The translations under genes and the position numbers were made by a program. From Carpediemonas membranifera (lineage: Eukaryota; Fornicata), in assembly GCA_019828565.1 (NCBI GenBank), contig JAHDYR010000062.1, positions 434,001-498,000 of the forward strand: DNA of 64,000 nt, in the 5' to 3' direction. The notes under the pieces are model-generated. The model saw only the letters and a list, made by a program, of their open reading frames with translations. It searched no databases and was not told where the DNA came from. Of this stretch, positions 30,975-39,784 are shown piece after piece. Each line of letters begins with the position of its first letter. The stretch's first letter is position 1.

Positions 30975-31619
30975 TTTTATTCACTCACCCTTGTTAACCA
31001 CCCGAGCAACAGGCTAACAGACCACATCTACATACAACGCAAGGAAGCATGCAGGCCGGCACGTCCTACTGACTCAAGTCCACAGCCAGACTTCTGCATT
31101 GTCATTCACCGGAGGAGCAGGCCAGAGTCACTTGCCATCTGGCGCATCATGAGGAGATATTGGAATGTGTTGATGTGTTTATTGACTAAATGAGCTGGAA
31201 TTAGGCGGGTTTGATGTTGCTTACATGTTCTGTGGCATGCCTGATGTCCAAAAGATGTATTTTTGGCACAGTGATGTTGTTTAGTGTGCTCATAGCTGAC
31301 CGCGTAGTTATCTTACTTCAATGTGTCGTGTTGGTGCCAAGAAATCGATGGTAGCTCGCACGTTTGAGGTAGTTGCTTGTTGCATCGATGCAACGCACTT
31401 TAAGGATTAAAAAGCTGTACCCCATAGCCGTTTCCTAAGGCCAAATGCGGCCCTCTCTAGCGTATATACACGCGTGTATTGGGACTAGATGCAGTGTTGT
31501 GGCATGCCCGGTTTAGCTGAATCCACAAATGTGGATCGGCTCTGGCTGCCGTATAGGTGGCCATGCTTTGGACTTATGGCTGGAGACTGATACAATTGGC
31601 AGGTAGTTGACTGGTACGT
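30975..31619 (+). repeat. 645-bp palindrome-rich repeat, copy 1
   Basis: It precedes the 421-aa gene. It contains a perfect 16-bp palindrome GTTGCATCGATGCAAC (31379-31394), the palindrome TACACGCGTGTA, and the site ATCCACAAATGTGGAT (31521-31536). Other copies are at 34403, 41619 (5'-truncated) and 43809 (5'-truncated). Its first 160 bases are homologous to the repeats around the Crinkler gene. Confidence 0.9.
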
Positions 31620-31741
31620 GCTCATATGGACAACCGACGGCCATTCACTGGCAGGGCTCGCTTCGCAACAGACAGGCGCTCCCTGGGGCTTGGGGCTGTG
31701 CATGAGCTTAGACAATAATCGTGGGTCAGTCTGACACCTGT

Positions 31742-33007
31742 ATGGACATCAACGCGGTCGTAAGCATGCTTCACCTTGTTTTGCCGCAGTTTATGGACGA
31801 AATGGATGTCTTCACAGGAAAGCACTCATCCTCTGAGCATTTGCGGTATCTCATGACAATGCTCGCCGCAGTCGATGTTCTTCGGGGATCCTCGCAATCC
31901 ATAAGAGGCGAGCGCCACGGAAGGGCATACTCCAAGACTATTCACACCGAGTTCTTGCGGTCCTTCCTTTTGTTGGAGCGGGAAGTGCTCAACGAGGATC
32001 CAGAAGCGCTAGAGAAGATGGATGCATTGTATTCGGGCGATCGCGAGGAAACAATGATGATTGTCGAAGTGCACGACGGAGAAGAGGATGAGCCACCCGT
32101 AACCAGCGCATCAAGCTCGCATAAGACAAAGAAGGCCCACAAGCGTCGGCTACTTTCGGCAAGGAAGACCCAGAAGCTAACTTTTCCGTCAGAGATTGTC
32201 CATCCCGATGATGCTGCCTTGCCGGTGGAGAGAAGTGCGTTCCTCCAGAAGTATCTCAAGACGATCAAAGCTAGATTGCCTTCACTAGAGAGGTCAGTCG
32301 AGCGTGTGAATCGGCTGGGGGACATGCAAACTTCCCTGGCGTCACTCAACCATATTGCCGACAGCCTCTCTGAAGAGAACCTCACGGTGATGCGTATTTA
32401 CGTTGCGTATAACCTAACTCTGTATGACTATATAGCGAAGGATAAGTTTACTGTGGACCCGATAATTGCTCCAACAGCTGAACTGACTAAGATGGCCGAA
32501 AAACAACGCAGCGAGTTCATCAGTCGTAACCAGAGTTACTGCACAACCCGCACTCGCAGGACTAACAAGTCAAGCTTCTATAATGATGTACAGAAACATG
32601 CCACGAATATGGGTGTGAAGAGCATAGAACGAAGCCACATCATCATCGGCATGATGTTGCTGACATACGCCGACTTCGGCAAGTTCCTGGAGGCTGGTTT
32701 GATTCCCAGGGACACGGGTGATGCGAGAGAGTTGGCAAACATGGTCTTGGAGAGCTTCTTCATGGCATATAACAGCGAGGGAGGAACGCGTGCAGCACTC
32801 ATGCAGGAACTGAAGGATGGAGTAACTGACACAGACAGGCTATCGATGATGGAGCAAATGTTTGCGCTTTCTGTGGAGACGAACTCCCTGACGTATGTCA
32901 AGCCATCGCCCGAGACGGAATGTGAAGAGAGAAGTGGGTCTGGCAAGCGGAAAGGCAACGTGACGGAGTCAGGCGATGATGATGGGAAGCGAGCACAGTT
33001 GGAGTAA
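31742..33007 (+). CDS. Element-encoded protein of unknown function (421 aa), copy 1
   Basis: This starts at ATG 31742 (MDINAVVSMLHLVLPQFMDE). The protein is largely helical. It has an acidic stretch (EVHDGEEDEPP) followed by a strongly basic one (KTKKAHKRRLLSARKTQKL, residues ~125-145) that could be a nuclear localisation signal, then a long helical core (ERSVERVNRLGDMQ, MRIYVAYNLTLYDYIA) and a charged tail. No catalytic motif is recognised. The second copy at 42268-43533 is nearly identical. Duplication with an intact frame in both copies suggests it is functional for the element, perhaps as a DNA-binding or replication factor, but that is inference. Confidence 0.6.
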   Translation: MDINAVVSMLHLVLPQFMDEMDVFTGKHSSSEHLRYLMTMLAAVDVLRGSSQSIRGERHGRAYSKTIHTEFLRSFLLLEREVLNEDPEALEKMDALYSGDREETMMIVEVHDGEEDEPPVTSASSSHKTKKAHKRRLLSARKTQKLTFPSEIVHPDDAALPVERSAFLQKYLKTIKARLPSLERSVERVNRLGDMQTSLASLNHIADSLSEENLTVMRIYVAYNLTLYDYIAKDKFTVDPIIAPTAELTKMAEKQRSEFISRNQSYCTTRTRRTNKSSFYNDVQKHATNMGVKSIERSHIIIGMMLLTYADFGKFLEAGLIPRDTGDARELANMVLESFFMAYNSEGGTRAALMQELKDGVTDTDRLSMMEQMFALSVETNSLTYVKPSPETECEERSGSGKRKGNVTESGDDDGKRAQLE

Positions 33008-33015
33008 AAGAAGAA

Positions 33016-33580
33016 TCAGTCAAATTTAAAGATAAGAGTGCAGTGCGGAGGAACACTCTCATTCTCCGAATTGTTGTTCATGCGAAAGAGGATGTATTTG
33101 TGGAACTCGGAGTCACTAATGCGATCTTCACTCAGAGCCTTGAACCATATGCTAAACTCATTCGAGAATGTCGCCAAAACATAGGCACACCATCGATCGA
33201 AGAGGGAAGCCTCGAAGTCGAAGGAAGCATGGATATAGGTTGCCAAGTCTTTCTTTCCGACTCGTAGGCCAACCTTCTTCCAGCGTAGCAGCTGGAGCTG
33301 ACGGGAAATCTTTGATGTTGAAGAATCGATGGCATCATCGCTAATGTCTGAAAATGTCGAGTGCACAATGCCATCACTCCATGATTCCCGAAGCTCATCA
33401 GTTTTTTGCGAAAAAGACCGTTCTAGCTTGATCAGTGGTGAGCCAATATGAAGCAAACGCTTCCGCGCAATTTTGACGGACTCTTTCCATTCCTTGGTTG
33501 AAAGCTTTGATCCTGTCTACATTCAACATGCACCACAGCTTGTAGTAATGCTCAAACAATTGTTTCTGATGATTGCTCAT
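33016..33580 (-). CDS. Small element protein (about 190 aa) with frame break at a T5 run
   Basis: The first frame starts at ATG 33580 (MSNHQKQLFEHYYKLWCMLN) and runs to DQARTVFFAKN. The second, +1, continues with LERSFSQKTDELRESWSDG to IFKFD at 33016. The change lies at a TTTTT run on the coding strand (about 33408-33412). The combined protein is helical with aromatic residues (FDRWCAYVLATFSNEFSIWF) and has no recognised domain. It is tail-to-tail with the 421-aa gene and divergent, 33 bases away, from the SET-like gene. A truncated copy is at 43542-43803. Confidence 0.45.
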
Positions 33581-33613
33581 TGTACGTGCAGTTTACACAG
33601 TTTGGTCGTGAGC

Positions 33614-34318
33614 ATGCCAATTGATTATACCATACCAGACGTGAGTTCAAAGGTTGAGAGTGATCGCTATTGGTCGCTGGATGTTTACAATCAGTTCATG
33701 AACCTTTCAGAGCTGAATGAAGCAGACAGGAACAGATTTCTGATGATGAACACGTCTAAGCTGTCTTATGACTATTCTGGACTGAAACTGAATGAAATTG
33801 GTGTCAGTGTCAGCAAGAGGCTTGTTCTTACTGAGCAGCATTCGATCTGTGGTGATGCATGCGGCCTCGGGGTTGTATCCCCACATGCGATGAATGTCAA
33901 CGACTTCGTCGGTATATACGCGGGAAAAGTCTGTGCTATTACCCCTGAACTTCAGATTGGGCAGCATGACTTTGAGCTTCCCCTTGGCTCCAGTGAGTTC
34001 ATGGTTCGTGGCGACCCTACCAAGCACGGAATTCACATGGTGAACGATAACCCAATCGTGACAAATGTACAAGTCCGCTGCATTAAGGTGCAGGTTCAGG
34101 TCGATGATGACACGGTGCCGCTTCCTCTTCTTGCCCTTCTATGCATCAGGAACACACGGCCTTACGAGTTCCTTTCTATGGCATACGCGCCTTCGTATTG
34201 GGAAGGAGAGCATCGTCATTATCCCCTTGATGTTGCAGCATTTGAGCTGATGATTCGGGGTTCCACTATCTTCGATGTTGATCAGGCCCGTCGTTTGGCT
34301 CTCGAATACTTGGAGTAA
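33614..34318 (+). CDS. SET-like domain protein
   Basis: This is 234 aa from ATG 33614 (MPIDYTIPDVSSKVES). The pattern of a SET methyltransferase domain is visible: SICGDACGLGVVSPHAMNVN (G-x-G turn), DFVGIYAGKV (the ExxGE/YxG strand), FMVRGDPTKHGIHMVNDNP in the place of the usual iD...N..RfiNHS, and YEFLSMAYAPSYW in the place of the EeltydYg..yW strand. The NHSC motif is replaced by VNDNP, so cofactor binding may be altered. If active it would methylate lysines, plausibly on histones. It is present only in the first cargo module; the second lost it. Confidence 0.45.
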   Translation: MPIDYTIPDVSSKVESDRYWSLDVYNQFMNLSELNEADRNRFLMMNTSKLSYDYSGLKLNEIGVSVSKRLVLTEQHSICGDACGLGVVSPHAMNVNDFVGIYAGKVCAITPELQIGQHDFELPLGSSEFMVRGDPTKHGIHMVNDNPIVTNVQVRCIKVQVQVDDDTVPLPLLALLCIRNTRPYEFLSMAYAPSYWEGEHRHYPLDVAAFELMIRGSTIFDVDQARRLALEYLE

Positions 34319-34402
34319 AAAGCATCATAGTAGATTCATGAGCTCTGTCAAGGCTCTGGCCTTTGGGGCTCTCTCAACATGCTACTCAGACTTCAGAACC
34401 AG

Positions 34403-35045
34403 TTTTATTCACTCACCCTTGTTAACCACCCGAGCAACAGGCTAACAGACCACATCTACATACAACGCAAGGAAGCATGCAGGCCGGCACGTCCTACTGA
34501 CTCAAGTCCACAGCCAGACTTCTGCATTGTCATTCACCGGAGGAGCAGGCCAGAGTCACTTGCCATCTGGCGCATCATGAGGAGATATTGGAATGTGTTG
34601 ATGTGTTTATTGACTAAATGAGCTGGAATTAGGCGGGTTTGATGTTGCTTACATGTTCTGTGGCATGCCTGATGTCCAAAGATGTATTTTGGCACAGTGA
34701 TGTTGTTTAGTGTGCTCATAGCTGACCGCGTAGTTATCTGACTTCAATGTGTCGTGTTGGTGCCAAGAAATCGATGGTAGCTCGCACGTTTGAGGTAGTT
34801 GCTTGTTGCATCGATGCAACGCACTTTAAGGATTAAAAAGCTGTACCCCATAGCCGTTTCCTAAGGCCAAATGCGGCCCTCTCTAGCGTATATACACGCG
34901 TGTATTGGGACTAGATGCAGTGTTGTGGCATGCCCGGTTTAGCTGAATCCACAAATGTGGATCGGCTCTGGCTGCCGTATAGGTGGCCATGCTTTGAACT
35001 TATGGCTGGAGACTGATACAATTGGCAGGTAGTTGACTGCTACGT
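34403..35045 (+). repeat. 645-bp palindrome-rich repeat, copy 2
   Basis: It is nearly identical to 30975-31619 and precedes the HEPN-like gene. Palindromes are at 34805-34820 and 34947-34962. A 61-aa minus ORF is conserved between copies but has no independent support. Confidence 0.9.
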
Positions 35046-35099
35046 ACGATGAGGAGGATGACCAAGAGTGATAAGTGGAATAAAATGAACGAATGACTG

Positions 35100-35411
35100 A
35101 TGCGGCACATTCTGTTTACGCTATACGACGATTTTAGAGAGCGCCAGAGAGGTGCTGCAGGGAGAGAGCTTGTGCTTGCGTATCCTGAGGGATGCGGGAT
35201 GGGAGGGGCCGACGTAATTGGCCAATCCACGTTTGTGGATCACCTGGTGTCGTCCATACCGGGCGTCTCTCCGCCACAGGCTGTGTTGCTGCGCATGGAA
35301 AGCAGTGTTAACTGTGTTCTATTGCACGATAGCACGGGGTTATTGACTGATGCGGCACCTACCTTAAATTGCTCGTCATCCACAGTTGTGGATGGACCGA
35401 TATCGCGCTAA
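35100..35411 (+). CDS. Small ORF overlapping the HEPN-like gene start (103 aa), copy 1
   Basis: This ATG-started ORF (MRHILFTLYDDFRERQRG) is unchanged in the second module (44393-44704). It spans two ATCCAC...GTGGAT palindromes and overlaps the first 20 bases of the HEPN-like gene in another frame. Because both copies are recent duplicates, conservation is weak evidence. It could be leader sequence. Confidence 0.3.
   Translation: MRHILFTLYDDFRERQRGAAGRELVLAYPEGCGMGGADVIGQSTFVDHLVSSIPGVSPPQAVLLRMESSVNCVLLHDSTGLLTDAAPTLNCSSSTVVDGPISR
35225..35240. promoter_or_regulatory. Palindromic site ATCCACGTTTGTGGAT
   Basis: This belongs to a family of 16-bp sites with the form ATCCAC-N4-GTGGAT. Others are at 31521, 34947, 35378, 36514, 42047 (one change), 44240, 44518, 44671 and 45807. 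I see none outside the element. Confidence 0.6.
35378..35393. promoter_or_regulatory. Palindromic site overlapping the HEPN-like start codon
   Basis: ATCCACAGTTGTGGAT ends with the AT of the ATG at 35392. A protein bound here, or a hairpin in the mRNA, would cover the start codon, which suggests autoregulation. Confidence 0.5.
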
Positions 35412-36465
35412 GAATCGCCAAGCACCTCTCAAAGGGCAATCATCCGCTCGACAAGATCATCACCTGTTCATTTCACCATGGAACGATGAGCAGCTCCGCA
35501 TCCTTGGCGATAATGCGCGAGTTCTTCAGCTGCTCGGCATGATGGTCCCTTGGATGCGGAAGATCTTGGCCTCGCCTGAATTTAACCCCGGGTGCAAGCC
35601 CAATAGCACCGAGAAGGACCTCCTCGGCAAAGAGCTCGAACAGGACGTGGATTCATCAAGAATCCTTCGTGAGATGTCCAATCGAGCGGCGTACAGCAAA
35701 GCCCATGCCAAGATCATTCGTGATCTCGTTGAGTACCGGAACCGCGCAGCTCACAATGAGCTTGAGCCCGACACCCTGCCCAAGGTCCTGGAGCTGGTCG
35801 AGAGCTTGGCCCAGGCCTTCTCGGTTCCATTGCACGATAACGTCAGGGCGTTCATCGCGCTGCTTAAGTCGCCAGTGTCGCTCGTTGCGACAAGTGAACA
35901 TCATGCTCTGACGAAGAAGGTCAGCATTCTTGAGGATGAGATTGAGAGGCTGCGTAGCGGCGGCCGTAAGACCATGCTCAGGCTGCCAGGTGTCAGGTCT
36001 CAGCCGGAGCCCACCACTTTGGAGCAGGCAACGATGACGACTACGGACTTCGGAGACCAGAACGCTGTGGACAAGGAGATGATGACGGAGCCCATCAGTT
36101 TGGACGAGGAGATGATGACGGACCAGGATGAGCCGAGGCCCAGGCCCGAAGACACGGGCAAGACGCGCGGTACGCTCATGTCCCGCACACTGACTGCTAG
36201 CCAGGTGGACCAGCTAGCTATGGCCAGAACGCATGACCCCCCGCTTGTCCTGTCAGGACGTTGCATCGTGTGCGGGGGCTCATGCGAGACCTCAGAGTGG
36301 GCTTGCCGTCGTACCTCAACGACGACACCCAAAGATCCTTGCCGAACGTTGATTCGGAAGGTTAGGACTGGGAATACTCGCGACGTCTCTGTCTACCTCA
36401 CAGATGAGGCATTTGAGTGGGTCAAACGTCGCGATCAGACAGGCAAGAGAGCGAGACAGGAATAA
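35392..36465 (+). CDS. HEPN-like domain protein with C-terminal zinc-ribbon-like motif, copy 1
   Basis: This is 357 aa from ATG 35392 (MDRYRAKNRQAPLKGQS). The first 150 residues are helical and include LVEYRNRAAHNELEPDTLPK. R116-N-R-A-A-H121 fits the R-x4-H signature of HEPN domains, many of which are RNases in defence or RNA processing, and helices on both sides fit that fold. A coiled coil follows (TKKVSILEDEIERLRSGGRK), then repeated acidic EEMMTD/KEMMTEP segments. A cysteine cluster (CIVCGGSC ... WAC) near residues 285-300 resembles a zinc ribbon. If catalytic it would cleave RNA; it could equally be a DNA-binding regulator. Copy 2 at 44685-45758 is intact. Confidence 0.45.
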   Translation: MDRYRAKNRQAPLKGQSSARQDHHLFISPWNDEQLRILGDNARVLQLLGMMVPWMRKILASPEFNPGCKPNSTEKDLLGKELEQDVDSSRILREMSNRAAYSKAHAKIIRDLVEYRNRAAHNELEPDTLPKVLELVESLAQAFSVPLHDNVRAFIALLKSPVSLVATSEHHALTKKVSILEDEIERLRSGGRKTMLRLPGVRSQPEPTTLEQATMTTTDFGDQNAVDKEMMTEPISLDEEMMTDQDEPRPRPEDTGKTRGTLMSRTLTASQVDQLAMARTHDPPLVLSGRCIVCGGSCETSEWACRRTSTTTPKDPCRTLIRKVRTGNTRDVSVYLTDEAFEWVKRRDQTGKRARQE

Positions 36466-36513
36466 ATGAATGTATATGTGCATGTCTGGGCATCAGCGCT
36501 GTCGTTCAGGCCA

Positions 36514-36529
36514 ATCCACGTTTGTGGAT
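36514..36529. promoter_or_regulatory. Palindromic site between the HEPN-like gene and the PIWI-like fragment
   Basis: ATCCACGTTTGTGGAT is identical to the site at 35225. It lies 49 bases after the HEPN-like stop, at the edge of the captured fragment. Confidence 0.5.
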
Positions 36530-36537
36530 CCGTGCAG

Positions 36538-36740
36538 TTTATGGTTTCTCGGCCTCCATGCAACAGCCCTGCCTCACCATCGGTATCGACGTGTACTGCG
36601 GCAAGAACAGCTTCACCCAGGGCGAGGATAACGTCCGCCAGGGTCAGCGCCGCTCCGTCATCGGCATGTCCGCCTGGTACGTCGAAGAGCAGGGCCACCT
36701 TGAGACCGTCAACCGTCCCGTCGAGACCATCGCCCGCTTG
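36538..36740 (+). pseudogene. PIWI/Argonaute-like gene fragment, copy 1
   Basis: A short reading with host-like GC-rich codons gives QQPCLTIGIDVYCGKN and then RRSVIGMSAWYVEEQGHLET. This resembles the start of a PIWI domain: the first catalytic Asp strand (GiDVyh), followed by the sV-GfvaS strand. Both ends are cut, and the rest of the domain is missing. In the second module it is shorter (ends 45936). I read it as a captured piece of a host gene; the family call is tentative. Confidence 0.35.
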
Positions 36741-37189
36741 GCGAGTAAGCGCTATACTACCGCTTCACCAGCCCTCCAAGGCAGCGTTCTGGACCTGCGT
36801 CATCTCCGGCGAACTGGAATGATCCAAAGTAACGGTGTAGTGTTCTTTCTGGCAGCTAATTGTGCATAAGCGAATGCTTTGTGGTCATTTATTGCTCTTT
36901 GGCGCAGCAACGCCCACAACTCTTTGGGATACTGTTCTTTTGGTGTTGATGTTGTTATTGATGTTGATTTCTCCGCTTTTCGCTGCTTTGCGTTGTAATT
37001 GCAATGTTTTCTAGTACATTCCGCGCATCAGATCATTGCTACAACCTGAACTCGCCATTTTGGCGTTGCAATGAAACTATCCCCTAAAGTGCACACTAAA
37101 TGAAATCAGAACAATTTGTGGTCAGCTGCGCCAAGTCGATGGCTTAGTCAGTGTTTGAGTCATTCCCACGACTTATTTACTTCGTTCAT
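36741..37189. other. Gap after the PIWI-like fragment
   Basis: There is no supported gene. It contains the second copy of the 70-bp repeat (36904-36973); the rest is AT-rich unique sequence. Confidence 0.4.
36904..36973 (+). repeat. 70-bp repeat, copy 2
   Basis: It is identical to 30008-30077. The sequences diverge immediately outside. Confidence 0.8.
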
Positions 37190-38596
37190 TTACTTCTGAT
37201 GCTTTTCCTGCTCTCTCTTCTCCATCAGGTCGTCATACTCGGCCCTCGTCAGCCTCACAGTTGTCATTCCTGCATCACGGATGTGCTCAAAGGCCTCAAT
37301 GGGCAGCTTCGGCATCCCCTCCTCGCTGTCGCTGCTGCTGCCCAAGTCTGACTCGCTCTCGTGATAGCGGCGAAGGCGAATGCGTCTGCTGGGCTCCCTG
37401 GTCTTCATAGCGTCATAGAGCGGAGCGAGCCCACTTCCATTGGCCCCGCTCAGGACACCCTCATCGGTATCTCTCTCAGACATATCACACTCAACCTGTT
37501 GTGACAGAACAAATGACAGGTTATCGACGAGGCTATCCTCGGCATCGCTGTCTGAACTCTCCTCATCCTCCCACTCTCCTTCCAGCATCTCCAACCCGGC
37601 TGTCTCGTCAAACTCGCCCTCCACCACGGTCTCCGGCATCTCTGCCTCGCCAGCTGTCTCGTCAAACAGCGCCTCATCGTCAGACTCACCCTCCCCCGTG
37701 TCGCCCCCCTCGGGCTTACGCTGGTCGTGGAGCTGGACCATCCTCATCCTGAGCTTGTTGTAAAGCCAGTTATCGAGCGTCGGCGGCAACAGGTCGGCAG
37801 AGCTTCGGATCTCCGGGTTGAGATCGAGGATCGTTGGGCGCCGCGTGGTCGTTAAGTGACTGGACGCCAACTGGTGCCTGAACTGCTCATCGGTCAGGCT
37901 GATGCGCTTGTCCTTAATGACCTTCTGAGGCTTCTCCTGCGGTCTGCCGCGGCGCTCTAGCGTGCCGATAGACTGCATCCTATCGGTGGACACGTCGATC
38001 CGCTGCGACAAGCGAAGCATGCGAACCGTCAACCCCTGAACCTTGAGCGCCTCCGATACAGCACTGGCCTGCGGGAATCCCGATTTGAGCGTGCCAAAGC
38101 CCATCCAGCTCGGGCACGAGGTAAGGTCTATCGCATCGGGGAGATTACCTTGGAGATACGAATACTCCCAGCCCGTCTGGTTGAGCAGAATGGCAATGGC
38201 GCCATACGGGCTGGGGAGACTCTCAACTGATGCAGGCGACACCTCTTCCTCCTCTTTCCAGGACAACGGCTTCGCGGGGTGTGGCAAGTCGAAGTTCCGG
38301 AAAGACTGAACAGCCGAAACGATCCTCTTAGCCATAGCAGGCGTCTTTGTAGCGAAATAATGCGCCAAATAAGTCGTAACGTTGTCGCTTCGGACAATCT
38401 CGATGCCCTTCTGCATTTCAGCGCCTGTTTCCTGGCAAATGCTGGCCAAAACGTCCTCCAGGTGCTTCTTGTACACACTACGCGTCTTCACTGAAACTCT
38501 ATCAGACCAGCGCTTAACAATATCGTCGTTATTTGCAGCTAGAACCTCCATATCACGAGTTTTCTGTTGGTATTGCAATTTCAGAATTTCGTACAT
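37190..38596 (-). CDS. Element protein of unknown function (468 aa), recombinase-like N terminus
   Basis: The ATG at 38596 (MYEILKLQYQQKTRDME) opens an uninterrupted frame. Residues ~25-110 read SVKTRSVYKKHLEDVLASIC, VRSDNVTTYLAHYF and AKRIVSAVQSFRNF. This matches the helix pattern of the core-binding domain of tyrosine recombinases (T-xxxY-xxxL ... YL ... r-lsa-r-F). The catalytic domain (R..HxxR..Y) is not visible. Residue 300 onward is very acidic (GEGESDDEALFDETAGEAEM, EDEESSDSDAEDS), and the tail has RRIRLRRYHES. It could be a derived DNA-binding protein. An inverted copy of its 5' coding bases lies upstream (see the 38566-38761 feature). Confidence 0.5.
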   Translation of the reverse strand: MYEILKLQYQQKTRDMEVLAANNDDIVKRWSDRVSVKTRSVYKKHLEDVLASICQETGAEMQKGIEIVRSDNVTTYLAHYFATKTPAMAKRIVSAVQSFRNFDLPHPAKPLSWKEEEEVSPASVESLPSPYGAIAILLNQTGWEYSYLQGNLPDAIDLTSCPSWMGFGTLKSGFPQASAVSEALKVQGLTVRMLRLSQRIDVSTDRMQSIGTLERRGRPQEKPQKVIKDKRISLTDEQFRHQLASSHLTTTRRPTILDLNPEIRSSADLLPPTLDNWLYNKLRMRMVQLHDQRKPEGGDTGEGESDDEALFDETAGEAEMPETVVEGEFDETAGLEMLEGEWEDEESSDSDAEDSLVDNLSFVLSQQVECDMSERDTDEGVLSGANGSGLAPLYDAMKTREPSRRIRLRRYHESESDLGSSSDSEEGMPKLPIEAFEHIRDAGMTTVRLTRAEYDDLMEKREQEKHQK

Positions 38597-38761
38597 ACAA
38601 AATTATCAAATACTTGGATTCGACCTAAACTTGGCTCAGATCCGCAATCCTGAGCTGGAGTGGGTTCATGGGAACTTTTTAAAATTTTAAAGTAGTCATG
38701 AACATCCAAATTCTAAGACAATCTCCGGTACTGGAAGTAATTCTGAAATTGCAATACCAAC
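38566..38761. repeat. Inverted repeat with 23-bp perfect arms
   Basis: The arms are 38566-38588 (starts GTTGGTATTGCAATTTC) and 38739-38761, with about 150 bases between them. The left arm covers codons ~3-10 of the 468-aa gene; the right arm is an inverted duplicate in its 5' flank. A third, degenerate copy is near 38880-38905. Confidence 0.75.
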
Positions 38762-39784
38762 ACAAGTTATATTTCTGAAAACCGAATACACGGTGATACT
38801 GTTATCTATTAGCTCCAGTAGGGACCCAGGCCAGGTTTTGTACACCCTACCCGCTTGCCTCGGAATTCGGACATGCCGAAATTCTGAAATTCGAATACCA
38901 CCGCCCATTTTTGACGTATGAGATCAGTATCCCATGCCAAACCTCAGGACGGCATTCGTGTACCTTTTCCTGCCCTGTATCCATCATATAACCACCCAAT
39001 TTCCTTTCACAATGTGCACTTTATGCTCGCAACGAGACCGAAATGACGAACTTAAGAATAGAAAGAATACTGGCGGCTTTAACGTAGTAGGCATGTGCAC
39101 AACACTAAGAAACATCAGTATGCGGGCGCAGAGCATCATTAAAGCAACAATAATCCCTAAACAACATCAACAACTATAAGTCCACCAGGACCATACGATA
39201 TGAACAATAAATGAACCACAGAGCAGTATAGATGATTTGAGAGTACCAGGCATGGCCAGAATACCGCAATACTCGTCCTTTGATCCACGTGACCTCCATC
39301 TTGGTCGGTATCCAGAGAACTCCCGTCAGACGCTTGCAACGGAACATTTAGGGGGAGCATCCTGAATGGGGCCAGATTTGAGGGACCCTTGGTCTGACAT
39401 GCCATGACCGAGTACTCTAGGGGCCTCCACAGTGCGTCCCGAGGTACGTTATAGCACCACAGACCTTCCCCCAAAAGCTGACTCCTGGACCCCTTGGCCG
39501 GAGCTCGCCGAAACGTGAAAATCGGCGATGATTTCTCCGTATAACGTCATAGGGGGTTATATGGGGCTCTTTTCAGCCGCAGATAACGTCTCTTGGCCAT
39601 ATTAAATTTGCGAAAGGCCCCGGCTCGCTGGCCGGACGATTTAATCAGCATCGGCGAGAATGGACGTGTGGGTAGGGCTAGGGGTGTGATGACGGCTGGT
39701 GGTAGTCACGGTGTGAGTGCTTACAAGCCGCAGGCGATATACATAAACTTTTAGTAACCATTTAACGTCTCTTGGCGATATACG
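38762..39784. other. 1-kb intergenic region
   Basis: I see no convincing gene. Near its right end AACGTCTCTTGGC occurs twice (39585-39597 and 39764-39776), the second ending 8 bases before the OTU-like ATG. This may be promoter sequence. Confidence 0.4.

Noticed and set aside
34534-34719. 61-aa minus ORF conserved in three of the four 645-bp repeats
   Set aside because: Copies are recent duplicates, and copy 1 loses the frame by homopolymer differences. No motif or start context supports it.
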